Positions 11,071 to 19,571 of a DNA stretch of 64,000 nt are shown here, piece after piece (position 1 is the stretch's first letter; the number at the start of each line of letters is the position of its first letter). Location: assembly GCF_014596445.1 (NCBI RefSeq), contig NZ_MECL01000150.1:16772-80771 (forward strand), written 5' to 3'. Source of the DNA: Streptomyces sp. CBMA29. Lineage in GTDB: Bacteria; Actinomycetota; Actinomycetes; Streptomycetales; Streptomycetaceae. The position numbers and the translations under genes were made by a program. The notes beneath the pieces were generated by a model. The model searched no databases and had not been told where the DNA came from. It worked only from the letters and a program-made list of their open reading frames with translations.

Positions 11071-11831
11071 CGGGGGCCCCAGGCCGGGCCGCCGGCGAAG
11101 GCTTCGCGGTCGAAGAAGGGCTGGCCGTTGGCGCGCATCCACATGGCGACGGGATCGTAGGCGTCGGCCATGGCGACGGTGGAGACGGGCAGACCGTCGG
11201 GGACACCGGCGACGGACTGCTGCATCATGAGGCGGACGGACTCGACGGACTGCGGAGAGTCGTCGTAGACCTCGACGCCGATGGCGAGATAGGGCTCGCC
11301 GAGGGTGGGCTGGACCCAGGCGCGCCGCAGGGCGCGTACGGCGGGGGTGCGGTGCGCGGCCTGCGCGAGCAGAGCGTAGAACTGCGGGATCTGCAACGAG
11401 GGTTCGCCGATCTGGAGCGGCCCGGCGGGCAGCAGGTCGAGTCCGGCGGCGATCCGGCGCAGGTCGAGCCAGGGCACCCCGACCCCGCCGCCCGGGGCGT
11501 GCGGGTTGAGCCAGAGGCCCCAGCGGTCGGGGAAGAGGGTCAGGGCGATGTCGCGCCCGGAGACGACCTCGTACTCACGGCTCCAGCCGCTGGCGGCCAG
11601 CTCACGCGGCGAGGTGACGCACGGCGCGTAGCCGTGACCGCCGATCCGGAGGTTGCCGTACTGGGCATCGGCGGAACCGGGCGTGCCGTGCCAGAGCAGC
11701 ATCCACACCTGGCCCTCGGCCAGCGACGCGAGCAGGTTCTCGTATGCGTCGAAGCGGCCGGGCGCCACCTGGAGCAGCATCTGCTCCACATGGCCGGCCG
11801 CCGCCGCACCGCCTTGCGCGCCCGCGATCAC
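11067..11831 (-). CDS. SseB-like protein (enhanced serine sensitivity family), copy 1
   Basis: The product is 254 aa, with an N-terminal SseB-type domain (RFDAYENLLASLAEGQVWMLLWHG) and a C-terminal domain (PYLAIGVEVYDDSPQSVES). E. coli SseB was named for enhanced serine sensitivity, but the biochemical role is unknown. A closely spaced paralogue lies upstream on the same strand (11985-12776), and the adjacent block handles serine and glycine, which fits the name. The start is GTG at 11831 with an AGGGG-like ribosome site. The two paralogues share the ending pattern ADAYDPVAMWMRANGQPFF / QDPVADWMLESVRPFF. Confidence 0.7.
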   Translation of the reverse strand: MIAGAQGGAAAAGHVEQMLLQVAPGRFDAYENLLASLAEGQVWMLLWHGTPGSADAQYGNLRIGGHGYAPCVTSPRELAASGWSREYEVVSGRDIALTLFPDRWGLWLNPHAPGGGVGVPWLDLRRIAAGLDLLPAGPLQIGEPSLQIPQFYALLAQAAHRTPAVRALRRAWVQPTLGEPYLAIGVEVYDDSPQSVESVRLMMQQSVAGVPDGLPVSTVAMADAYDPVAMWMRANGQPFFDREAFAGGPAWGPR

Positions 11832-11984
11832 GTGGGACCGCCCCTTCCCCTCGTTCGGTCTGCCCGGCGCACACCTGTGCGCCGCCCGCCATCAAACCAG
11901 GTCACGTCCTGGATCCCCACCCGCGTCGTACGGCCTCCCGCCGGTCGGTCCCGTTCGGTCCCGATGAGTCCGGTTCGGTCCGGT

Positions 11985-12776
11985 TCAGTCCCGTGTGAAG
12001 AACGGCCGTACGGACTCCAGCATCCAGTCCGCGACCGGGTCCTGTGCGACGTCCAGCAGAATCAGCTGGACGGGCCAGGGCAGCGGCGCGGCGCCGAGGG
12101 CGCGGCCGACGGCGTCCATGGCCGCGGCGCGGTCCGCCTCCTGCCAGCCGTCCAGCTCGACCCCGACGAAGAGCGCGGGCGGCTCCTCCTCCACGGCGGC
12201 CAGCGCGCGGCGCGCGGACAGTACGACGGGGGTGACGGCGAACTCCCCCGCGGCGGTGGCGAGGAAGTCCACCGGCTCGTCGTCGTGGTCCGGTTCCCAC
12301 AGCCGTACGCGGGCGCCGACCGTACGGCCGGGGGGCGCGCCGTCCTGCTCGTACCGTTCGGCGGCGCCGCCCCCGCGGCACAGCTCGGCGACGGCGGCGG
12401 GCGGCAGCGGCACGCCGACGGCGCCGCCGGGGTTCACGGCGATGCCGACCAGCGGCGGCAGGCCGCGGGCGAATTCGTGGACGGGCGCGACGGTGCAGGC
12501 CATGCCGTCGGCGGCCTGCCGGAACTGCTGCTCTGAGCTGAAGACCGGTACATAGGTCGCGCCCTCCAGTTCGACGGTGGGCAGGTCGAGCCCCGGCGCG
12601 TCCGGCGCCCCGCCGTTCGGCAGCGGCACCCAGACATGGGAGCGCCCCAGCACCTCCAGCAGCCGGGGGGCGGCCGAGGGGTTGCCGAGGCTCGCGGTGA
12701 GCACCTCTTCCAGCTCGTTGGCCGGCCATATGTCCGGCGATATGTACGGTGCCGTGTACGGTGCCGGTATCTCCAT
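11985..12776 (-). CDS. SseB-like protein, copy 2
   Basis: The product is 263 aa and shares the two-domain SseB architecture and C-terminal motif (DPVADWMLESVRPFFTRD) with the downstream gene. The N-terminal domain contains WPANELEEVLTASLGNPSAA, VWVPLP and the YVPVFSSEQQFR strand-turn typical of SseB. The frame is open far upstream, but ATG 12776 (MEIPAPYTAPY) follows an AAGGG site five bases away and begins the recognisable domain. It is divergent from the glycine riboswitch and gcvT, so the promoter lies in 12777-12870. Confidence 0.75.
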   Translation of the reverse strand: MEIPAPYTAPYISPDIWPANELEEVLTASLGNPSAAPRLLEVLGRSHVWVPLPNGGAPDAPGLDLPTVELEGATYVPVFSSEQQFRQAADGMACTVAPVHEFARGLPPLVGIAVNPGGAVGVPLPPAAVAELCRGGGAAERYEQDGAPPGRTVGARVRLWEPDHDDEPVDFLATAAGEFAVTPVVLSARRALAAVEEEPPALFVGVELDGWQEADRAAAMDAVGRALGAAPLPWPVQLILLDVAQDPVADWMLESVRPFFTRD

Positions 12777-12875
12777 GTCCACCCTTGTCCGCCCATGTGC
12801 CACTGTCCTGCCCGGAAACCCTAGCGGCTGGCGTGCAATGATTGGCGGCACAACTTGTATACCGGCCGTTGGAGG

Positions 12876-13081
12876 CCGCGCGGGAGAGTTCCGTCCCCTC
12901 ACCGGGCCGGGCGCCGAAGGAGCAAGCCCTCCCTTGAATCTCTCAGGCACAGATACCGCGCGGGCGAGGCAGATCTGAAAAGCGGGCGGCTCCCTTTCCG
13001 GGGAGCGGCCCCACCCAAGGTGCAAACCGGGACCCGCGAGGGTCACGGTGAACCTCTCAGGTTCCGATGACAGATGGGGAG
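12876..13081 (+). promoter_or_regulatory. Tandem glycine riboswitch upstream of gcvT
   Basis: Two aptamer-like modules follow each other in the gcvT leader. The first runs from cgcgggagagtt through gccgaaggagcaa to ttgaatctctcaggca. The second runs from about aaagcgggcggct through ccacccaaggtgcaaac to aacctctcaggttccgatgacag. The paired gcaa and ctctcagg segments with enclosing complementary ends (cgcgcgg...ccgcgcg around 12877-12963) are diagnostic of glycine aptamers. Glycine riboswitches usually activate glycine-cleavage genes when glycine is abundant, which fits the position 70 bases before gcvT. Confidence 0.88.
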
Positions 13082-13148
13082 ACCCGGGGCGGCCATGCCC
13101 CGGCCCGCCCTGTCCGTCCCGCGCCGTCACCCCTCTGGGAGCCCTCCG

Positions 13149-14279
13149 ATGAGCCAGCCACCGACCTCCCCGCGCCACACCGCCCTCGACGCGTCGCACC
13201 GCGCGCTCGGCGCGACCATGACCGACTTCGCGGGCTGGGACATGCCGCTGCGGTACGGCAGCGAGCGCGACGAGCACACCGCCGTCCGCACCCGCGCCGG
13301 TCTCTTCGACCTCTCCCACATGGGCGAGATCACCGTCACGGGACCGCGGGCGGGCGAGGCGCTCGACCACGCGCTGGTCGGCCACCTGTCAGCGCTCGCG
13401 GTCGGCAGGGCCCGCTACACGATGATCTGCGCGCCCGACGGCGGCATCCTCGACGACCTGATCGTGTACCGGCTCGCCGAGCAGGAGTTCATGATCGTCG
13501 CCAACGCCTCCAACGCCCAGGTGGTGCTGGACGCCGTCACCGAGCGCGCGGCCGGTTTCGCGGGCGCCGCCGTACGCGACGACCGGGACGCGTACGCGCT
13601 GCTCGCCGTCCAGGGCCCGGAGTCCCCCGGCATCCTGAAGTCGGTCACGGACGCGGACCTGGACGGGCTGAAGTACTACGCGGGCCTGCCCGGCACGGTC
13701 GCCGGGGTGCCCGCGCTGATCGCCCGTACCGGTTACACCGGCGAGGACGGCTTCGAGCTGTTCGTGGCGCCCGCCGACGCCGAGCGGCTGTGGCAGGCGC
13801 TGACCGAGGCCGGCGCCGGGGCCGGGCTCGTACCGTGCGGCCTGTCCTGCCGGGACACGCTGCGCCTGGAGGCGGGCATGCCGCTGTACGGGCACGAGCT
13901 GACCACCGCGCTGACGCCGTTCGACGCGGGGCTCGGCCGGGTCGTGAAGTTCGACAAGGCGGGCGACTTCGTGGGCCGGGCGGCGCTGGAGGCCGCGGCC
14001 GAGAAGGCGGCGGCCACCCCGCCGCGCAAGCTGGTCGGGCTGATCGCCGAGGGCCGCCGGGTGCCGCGCGCGGGTTACGCGGTGACCGACGCCTCGGGCG
14101 CCGTGGTCGGCGAGGTCACCTCGGGCGCACCGTCCCCGACGCTGGGCGTGCCCCTCGCGATGGCGTACGTGGACGCCGCGCATGCCGCGCCCGGCACGGA
14201 GGGGGTCGCGGTGGACATCCGCGGCACCCGTGAGCCGCACCGGGTCGTGGCGCTGCCGTTCTACAAGCGTGAGCGCTGA
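13149..14279 (+). CDS. gcvT: Glycine cleavage system T protein (aminomethyltransferase)
   Basis: The 376-aa T protein transfers the aminomethyl carbon from the lipoyl arm of GcvH to tetrahydrofolate. It has the N-terminal GCV_T folate-binding fold (FAGWDMPLRYGSERDEHTAVR, FDLSHMGEITVTGP) and the family motif GYTGEDGFELF. The typical C-terminal barrel domain follows (PRKLVGLIAEGRRVPRAGY). I chose ATG 13149 because it has GGGAG upstream and matches the family start; the frame extends about 25 codons further up into the riboswitch leader. It is the first gene of the gcvT-gcvH-glyA-sdaA series. Confidence 0.95.
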   Translation: MSQPPTSPRHTALDASHRALGATMTDFAGWDMPLRYGSERDEHTAVRTRAGLFDLSHMGEITVTGPRAGEALDHALVGHLSALAVGRARYTMICAPDGGILDDLIVYRLAEQEFMIVANASNAQVVLDAVTERAAGFAGAAVRDDRDAYALLAVQGPESPGILKSVTDADLDGLKYYAGLPGTVAGVPALIARTGYTGEDGFELFVAPADAERLWQALTEAGAGAGLVPCGLSCRDTLRLEAGMPLYGHELTTALTPFDAGLGRVVKFDKAGDFVGRAALEAAAEKAAATPPRKLVGLIAEGRRVPRAGYAVTDASGAVVGEVTSGAPSPTLGVPLAMAYVDAAHAAPGTEGVAVDIRGTREPHRVVALPFYKRER

Positions 14280-14399
14280 CACGCTCGTACCGCCGCCTGG
14301 TACCGGGCCCGCCCGCCTGGTACCGGACCTGTCCGCCGAGCCGACCGACCGCGCCGTCCCCGCGCGCGGGCACCCCTTCGCATCCGGGAGAATTCCGTC

Positions 14400-14780
14400 A
14401 TGAGCATCAACCCCCAGAATCTTCGGTACACCAAGGAACACGAGTGGCTGTCGGCCCCCGAGGCCGAGGGCGTCACCGTCGGGATCACCTCGCACGCCGC
14501 CGACGCGCTCGGCGACGTCGTGTTCGTGCAGCTTCCCGCGGTGGGCGACGCCGTCACGGCGGGTGAGACCTGTGGTGAGCTGGAGTCCACCAAGTCCGTC
14601 AGCGACCTGTACTCGCCGGTCACCGGCGAGGTCACGGAGATCAACCAGGACGTCGTGGACGACCCGGCCCTGATCAACTCCTCGCCCTTCGCGGACGGCT
14701 GGCTGTTCAAGGTGCGCGAGCCGCGGGCGACGGACGAGCTGCTGTCCGCCGCCGAGTACGACGCCTTCATCGCGGGCTGA
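14400..14780 (+). CDS. gcvH: Glycine cleavage system H protein
   Basis: This 126-aa lipoyl carrier shuttles intermediates between the P, T and L proteins. The lipoylated lysine lies in GELESTKSVSDLYSPVTGEV, and the start region YTKEHEWLS is typical. ATG 14400 follows GGGAGAAT. The P protein gene is not nearby; in Streptomyces it is usually encoded elsewhere. The 120-base spacer from gcvT holds nothing clear. Confidence 0.96.
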   Translation: MSINPQNLRYTKEHEWLSAPEAEGVTVGITSHAADALGDVVFVQLPAVGDAVTAGETCGELESTKSVSDLYSPVTGEVTEINQDVVDDPALINSSPFADGWLFKVREPRATDELLSAAEYDAFIAG

Positions 14781-14929
14781 CCTCCCGGCCCCCGTCACGG
14801 GCCGGTCCCCCGGCCGTCATGGCGGGCCGGCCCCCGGCCGTCATCGCGGGCTCGCTTCCCGCCGGGCCCGCCGTCACCGGCCGTTCGCCGGCCCCCGGTA
14901 TTCATTGACCTTCTGACCAGGAAGATCTC

Positions 14930-16183
14930 ATGTCGCTGCAGAACCAGTCCCTGCACGAGTTCGACCCGGACGTCGCCGCCGCGGTCGACGCCGAACTCCA
15001 CCGCCAGCAGTCCACCCTCGAAATGATCGCGTCGGAGAACTTCGCGCCGGTCGCGGTCCTCGAGGCCCAGGGCTCCGTGCTGACCAACAAGTACGCCGAG
15101 GGCTACCCGGGCCGCCGCTACTACGGCGGCTGCGAGCACGTCGACGTGATCGAGCAGCTCGCGATCGACCGCGTCAAGGCGCTGTTCGGCGCCGAGGCCG
15201 CGAACGTGCAGCCGCACTCCGGCGCGTCCGCGAACGCCGCCGCGATGGCCGCCCTGATCAAGCCGGGCGACACCATCCTGGGCCTCGACCTAGCGCACGG
15301 CGGCCACCTGACCCACGGTATGAAGATCAACTTCTCCGGCAAGCTGTACAAGGTCGCGGCCTACCACGTCGACGAGCACACCGGTCTTGTCGACATGGCC
15401 GAGGTCGAGAAGCTGGCCAGGGAGCACCGGCCGCAGCTCGTCATCGCGGGCTGGTCGGCGTATCCGCGCCAGCTCGACTTCGCCGAGTTCCGCCGGATCG
15501 CGGACGAGGTCGGCGCGTACCTGATGGTCGACATGGCGCACTTCGCGGGCCTGGTCGCGGCCGGTCTGCACCCCTCCCCCGTGCCGTACGCGGACGTGGT
15601 CACCACCACGACCCACAAGACGCTCGGCGGCCCGCGCGGCGGTGTCATCCTCTCCAGGGCCGAGCTGGCCAAGAAGATCAACTCCGCGGTCTTCCCCGGT
15701 CAGCAGGGCGGCCCGCTGGAGCACGTGATCGCCGGAAAGGCGGTCGCCTTCAAGGCCGCGGCCACCGACGAGTTCAAGGACCGGCAGGCGCGTACGCTCC
15801 AGGGCGCCAAGATCCTCGCCGAGCGGCTGGTACAGGACGACCTCACCGAGGTCGGCGTCTCCGTCCTGTCAGGCGGCACCGACGTCCACCTCGTGCTGGT
15901 CGACCTCCGCGACTCCGCGCTCGACGGCCAGCAGGCCGAGGACCGCCTCCACTCGGTCGGCATCACCGTCAACCGCAACGCGATCCCCAACGACCCCCGG
16001 CCGCCGATGGTCACCTCGGGCCTGCGCATCGGCACGCCCGCGCTGGCCACCCGCGGCTTCGACGCCGAGGACTTCCGCGAGGTCGCGGAGATCATCGCGG
16101 CGGCGCTGAAGCCGGATTACGACGCCGACGCCCTCCGGGCGAGGGTCGACGCCCTGACGGCCAAGCACCCGCTGTACACGTAG
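14930..16183 (+). CDS. glyA: Serine hydroxymethyltransferase
   Basis: The 417-aa PLP enzyme interconverts serine plus tetrahydrofolate with glycine plus methylene-tetrahydrofolate. The PLP lysine is in TTTTHKTLGGPRGG, and other family anchors are NKYAEGYPGRRYYGGCEHVD and SGASANAAAM. It starts at ATG 14930 with AGGAAG upstream. With gcvT/gcvH before it and sdaA after it, the cluster forms a glycine-serine-pyruvate route under the upstream glycine riboswitch. The 148-base gcvH-glyA spacer is rich in imperfect GGCCGTCAT-type repeats and may fold. Confidence 0.96.
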   Translation: MSLQNQSLHEFDPDVAAAVDAELHRQQSTLEMIASENFAPVAVLEAQGSVLTNKYAEGYPGRRYYGGCEHVDVIEQLAIDRVKALFGAEAANVQPHSGASANAAAMAALIKPGDTILGLDLAHGGHLTHGMKINFSGKLYKVAAYHVDEHTGLVDMAEVEKLAREHRPQLVIAGWSAYPRQLDFAEFRRIADEVGAYLMVDMAHFAGLVAAGLHPSPVPYADVVTTTTHKTLGGPRGGVILSRAELAKKINSAVFPGQQGGPLEHVIAGKAVAFKAAATDEFKDRQARTLQGAKILAERLVQDDLTEVGVSVLSGGTDVHLVLVDLRDSALDGQQAEDRLHSVGITVNRNAIPNDPRPPMVTSGLRIGTPALATRGFDAEDFREVAEIIAAALKPDYDADALRARVDALTAKHPLYT

Positions 16184-16191
16184 TGCCCCTA

Positions 16192-16222
16192 AGGGGTGCT
16201 GGGGGCACCTCCCAGCACCCCT
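16192..16222 (+). terminator. Perfect 12-bp hairpin between glyA and sdaA
   Basis: aggggtgctggg and cccagcacccct form an uninterrupted 12-bp stem with a 7-base loop, nine bases after the glyA stop. There is no T tract, as is common in Streptomyces. It may be a terminator or a partial terminator/stabiliser that sets sdaA expression apart from glyA. Confidence 0.7.
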
Positions 16223-16309
16223 CAAAGAAATCGGCCCCACCCTCGCGCAGGGAGGGGAACCCCACCGGGGGGACAACGGCGTCACCCCGAACGTCAGGAG
16301 CTGGACCCG

Positions 16310-17710
16310 ATGGCGATATCCGTGTTCGACCTCTTCTCCGTGGGCATCGGCCCGAGCAGTTCGCACACTGTCGGCCCGATGCGCGCCGCGGGCATCTTCG
16401 TGCACCGGCTGAAGAACGAGGGGCTGCTGGCGCACACCGCGTCGGTCCGGGCGGAGCTGTTCGGGTCGCTGGGGGCGACGGGCCACGGGCACGGGACGCC
16501 GAAGGCGGTGCTGCTGGGTCTTGCGGGGCACTCGCCCCGGACGGTGGACGTGGAGACGGCGGACGACGAGGTGGCCGCCGTCCGCGCCTCGGGGCGGCTC
16601 AAACTGCTCGGGGCGCACGAGATCGGCTTCGACGCGGACACCCAGATCGTGCTGCACCGGCGCAGGTCGCTGCCGTACCACGCGAACGGGATGACGTTGT
16701 TCGCGTACGACGCGGACGGCGTACCGCTGCTGGAGAAGACGTATTACTCGGTGGGCGGCGGCTTCGTTGTGGACCGGGACGCCCTCGGCGGGGAAGGCGG
16801 GGGCGAGGACCGCATCAAGCTGGACGACACGGTGCTGCGGCACCCCTTCCGCACCGGTGACGAGCTGCTGCGGCTCTCGCGTGAGACGGGTCTGTCGATC
16901 TCGGCGCTGATGATGGAGAACGAGAAGGCGTGGCGTACGGAGGAGGAGATACGCGCCGGGCTGCTCGACATCTGGCGGGTGATGGAGTCCTGCGTGGGGC
17001 GCGGGATGTCCCGTGAGGGCATCCTGCCGGGCGGTCTGAAGGTCCGCCGCCGCGCGGCGCAGTCGGCGCGCCAACTGCGCGCGGAGGGCGATCCGGCCGC
17101 GCACGCGATGGAGTGGGTCACCCTCTACGCGATGGCGGTCAACGAGGAGAACGCGGCGGGCGGCCGGGTCGTGACCGCCCCCACCAACGGCGCCGCGGGC
17201 ATCATCCCGGCCGTCCTCCACTACTACCTGAACTTCGTCGCGGCGCCGACCGCCGGCGCCGTCGACCGGGAGGACGCCGTCGTCCGCTACCTGCTGGCGG
17301 CGGGCGCGATCGGCATGCTCTTCAAGGAGAACGCCTCCATCTCCGGCGCCGAGGTCGGCTGCCAGGGCGAGGTCGGCTCGGCCTGCTCGATGGCGGCCGG
17401 CGGTCTCGCCGAGATCCTCGGCGGCTCCACGGAACAGGTCGAGAACGCCGCCGAGATCGGCATGGAACACAACCTCGGCCTGACCTGCGACCCGGTCGGC
17501 GGTCTCGTCCAGATCCCCTGCATCGAGCGCAACGGCATGGCCGCCGTCAAGGCCGTCACCGCCGCCCGCATGGCCATGCGCGGCGACGGCCGCCACCACG
17601 TCTCCCTCGACAAGGTCATCAAGACCATGAAGGAGACCGGCGCCGACATGAAGGTCAAATACAAGGAGACCGCCCGCGGCGGTCTGGCCGTCAACGTCAT
17701 CGAGTGCTGA
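16310..17710 (+). CDS. sdaA: L-serine ammonia-lyase (serine dehydratase, iron-sulfur type)
   Basis: This 466-aa single-chain enzyme deaminates serine to pyruvate. It has the N-terminal SDH_beta domain (FSVGIGPSSSHTVGPMRAAG) and the SDH_alpha domain. The alpha domain carries the conserved cysteines GCQGEVGSACSMAAGG and LTCDPVGGLVQIPCIERNGM that bind the 4Fe-4S cluster. It ends in VNVIEC; in the studied Legionella type 2 enzyme the C-terminal cysteine approaches the cluster as a ligand, so the tail matters. ATG 16310 follows AGGAG nine bases upstream. The last codons are the attachment site of the large island that begins here. Confidence 0.95.
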   Translation: MAISVFDLFSVGIGPSSSHTVGPMRAAGIFVHRLKNEGLLAHTASVRAELFGSLGATGHGHGTPKAVLLGLAGHSPRTVDVETADDEVAAVRASGRLKLLGAHEIGFDADTQIVLHRRRSLPYHANGMTLFAYDADGVPLLEKTYYSVGGGFVVDRDALGGEGGGEDRIKLDDTVLRHPFRTGDELLRLSRETGLSISALMMENEKAWRTEEEIRAGLLDIWRVMESCVGRGMSREGILPGGLKVRRRAAQSARQLRAEGDPAAHAMEWVTLYAMAVNEENAAGGRVVTAPTNGAAGIIPAVLHYYLNFVAAPTAGAVDREDAVVRYLLAAGAIGMLFKENASISGAEVGCQGEVGSACSMAAGGLAEILGGSTEQVENAAEIGMEHNLGLTCDPVGGLVQIPCIERNGMAAVKAVTAARMAMRGDGRHHVSLDKVIKTMKETGADMKVKYKETARGGLAVNVIEC

Positions 17711-17790
17711 CCCGGTAGGCCCTGACCTGGGACTTCCCGTCTTTCAGCTCTGTCGGAGCCTTCCTGGTTTGCACGGCGAAAAGTCCCCGG
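17648..17790 (+). repeat. Attachment site copy 1 (attL) at the sdaA 3' end
   Basis: The last 21 codons of sdaA plus about 80 downstream bases are repeated, with few changes, at 44387-44530. The 19-base core aacgtcatcgagtgctgac is at 17693-17711 and is shared with a third copy at 55656. Similarity continues past the stop through ggtaggccctgacctgg and tgtcggagcctt, which marks the left arm of an integrated element. Crossover within the core keeps the SdaA ending intact. Confidence 0.88.
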
Positions 17791-17815
17791 GAAGTCCCTC
17801 CGACAGAGTTGAAAG
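17741..17815. repeat. 18-bp inverted repeat in the left element arm
   Basis: ctttcagctctgtcggag (17741-17758) is matched by ctccgacagagttgaaag (17798-17815), 17 of 18 positions complementary, around a 39-base loop. It lies just beyond the attachment core. It could be a terminator for sdaA or part of the recombination complex. The related arm at 44482 keeps only the first half. Confidence 0.7.
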
Positions 17816-17830
17816 TCCCTGAAAAGTCCC
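17781..17830 (+). repeat. AAGTCCC direct repeats, probable integrase arm sites (left end)
   Basis: Four copies of aagtccc start at 17781, 17792, 17813 and 17824, as two pairs each with an 11-base period (one helical turn). A matching pair with the same period lies at 44298 and 44309 near the right end. Short direct repeats flanking both ends of an integrated element are typical of arm-type binding sites of tyrosine integrases. The binding role is inferred. Confidence 0.55.
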
Positions 17831-18224
17831 TGGGATTCCGGGCAGCAGAGGGCCTCCACCAGGGGCTACTCCGCGCTTCATCAGCCGCGGGGGCAGCCGG
17901 CGTGGCAGGTCAGCGGCCGAGCTTCCTCATATCTTGCGACGCCAGACGGGCCGAGGCACGATGACTCGAACCCACGATCGACGGATTAGGCACAGGGATC
18001 TTAGCCCCTGGCCTGACTTGCTGCGTTCGCGAGGGCGCCGAGTCGCGAGTCGTGGGAGTCGCTGCGATTTGCATTACTACTGGTGCCCGGAATCTTTACG
18101 GTAACGGCTGTGATCAATCGATTACACACCGCATCAGCCCTGTGGTAGTCCTGGTTTTCTTCCGCCCTTACGGCCGCCCTGGCCGACGCGGGGCCGGTTG
18201 AGGGGCAACTGGGCAGGGGGCGCG
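17831..18224. other. Left-end noncoding region of the element
   Basis: No gene is visible. A stretch read on the minus strand (about 17950-18025) resembles a degenerate tRNA: it has a GGTTCGAGTC T-loop-like segment and a CAGGG/CCCTG hairpin, but the T stem does not pair. The segment around 18060-18130 is AT-richer than its surroundings and may hold the promoter of the ABC-3C operon. Confidence 0.35.
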
Positions 18225-19571
18225 GTGGTCGACGTGGTAGCCGAGGCGGCAGGGAGCCGGGAGGGGTTCGAGCATCCGATCTTTCGGCTTGCGCCGAAGG
18301 AGGACGACGGCTCCAGGACGTCGGGCCTGTACCGCTACCAGGCGGAGGTCGCGGCGCGGTTTTGCCTGGCGATGCTCACGCAGGAGAGCGTCGACTACAT
18401 CGTCTGCGAGTGGCACGAGGACTTCGTGATCGCCTTCTGCGACGGTGCGGTCGAGCTGGTCTCGGTCAAGCACCGCCAGCACGATCAGGGCCCTTGGACG
18501 TTGAGTCAGCTGTTTCAGGACGGGGGTCTTGCCCACTTGTTCGATCGCTGGGTGGGCTGCGATCGCGCGAGCAACGTGCGCCTGCGTCTGTTCACCAATG
18601 CTGCGCTGAAGCCAGCCAGGGACAACGCGCGTGGCCTTGCCAGGATGTGCGGCCCGCAGCCGGAGCTCACCGAGGGCCGCGACGCGATGGTGAAGAACGT
18701 GGCCAGGCAGCTGCTGAAGGTCCGGTGGAAGCAGCCTTACGACAACATTCCTGATACGCCCCAGGTGAACGTTGCTGACATCGTCTTTCCCGAGGGCTTC
18801 CTCGACCAGGTGGGGGGCTTCCTAGCGGTACTGGCCATCGACCACGACCAGTCCGCGAATCACTCGATCACGGACACCAACATCCAGCAGTTCCTGCTGC
18901 CGGCCATCGCCAGCCTGGAACTGGTCGACGTAGACGCCGAGAGCACCTACCGGGATCTGGTCAACCGCATCGAGAAGGCGAACCGGGACGAAAGTGACCG
19001 CGGGCAGCTCGCCTCCTACATCGTCGACCCTGCCCGGGTCCTGAACAACAGGCAGATGTCCGCGCGCATCGCCAGGCGCAGGCTGCGCCGCGTCACCGTC
19101 CTGGATGGGTTCGCCTACCTGCGCACCGCCGTGCCGACGTATGTGCGTGGCCAGGTGCCGATCAAGGCCCCCGGAGGCACGAGGCTGGGGCGCAAGCTTG
19201 CCCACGGCCAGGTGCCCTCGGACGAGGCTGCCCACGCTGAACGGCTGCGCTCGGCCTGGTACGTGACCTGGTCCCAGCAGCGCTCGGGCCTGGTAGGAGA
19301 TGCCGCGGACCTGGAGAACCTGAGCCTTGAGGTGACCGACGCCGCTTTCGAGTGCCGTGGAAGAGCAGAGCAGGAAACTGCGCCCGGCTCGGCGTACGGC
19401 CGGCGGATGAATCAGCTCCTCATCCAGTACCTGACTCCCGAGACGGTGGCGGCAACGCCCCCGTTCAAGGTCAACAAGCAGCATCTGCGTGGCCTGGCTT
19501 ACCAGCTTGCCGATGAGTGCCACTTCTACTTCTCCGAGCCGTTCGACGCCTCCGCCGAGGGCGCCCCGTGA
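18225..19571 (+). CDS. ABC-3C system effector: DUF4297-like dsDNA nuclease
   Basis: The product is about 448 aa. The N-terminal region has the pattern of DUF4297/Cap4-type restriction-like nucleases: SGLYRYQAEVA (YQ motif), then CEWHEDFVIAF (acidic ED), then VELVSVKHRQ (QxK-like core strand). Such domains cut double-stranded DNA in CBASS and in ABC three-component systems. The rest (about residues 150-448) is helical, with no motif I know, and probably contacts the partners. The stop overlaps the next gene by four bases (GTGA). GTG 18225 follows AGGGGG, although a TTG nine codons upstream is also open. Catalytic loss cannot be excluded without alignment. Confidence 0.75.
   Translation: MVDVVAEAAGSREGFEHPIFRLAPKEDDGSRTSGLYRYQAEVAARFCLAMLTQESVDYIVCEWHEDFVIAFCDGAVELVSVKHRQHDQGPWTLSQLFQDGGLAHLFDRWVGCDRASNVRLRLFTNAALKPARDNARGLARMCGPQPELTEGRDAMVKNVARQLLKVRWKQPYDNIPDTPQVNVADIVFPEGFLDQVGGFLAVLAIDHDQSANHSITDTNIQQFLLPAIASLELVDVDAESTYRDLVNRIEKANRDESDRGQLASYIVDPARVLNNRQMSARIARRRLRRVTVLDGFAYLRTAVPTYVRGQVPIKAPGGTRLGRKLAHGQVPSDEAAHAERLRSAWYVTWSQQRSGLVGDAADLENLSLEVTDAAFECRGRAEQETAPGSAYGRRMNQLLIQYLTPETVAATPPFKVNKQHLRGLAYQLADECHFYFSEPFDASAEGAP

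Noticed and set aside
17950..18025. Functional tRNA gene
   Set aside because: The T stem does not pair and the acceptor stem is missing, so it is kept only as a low-interest observation.
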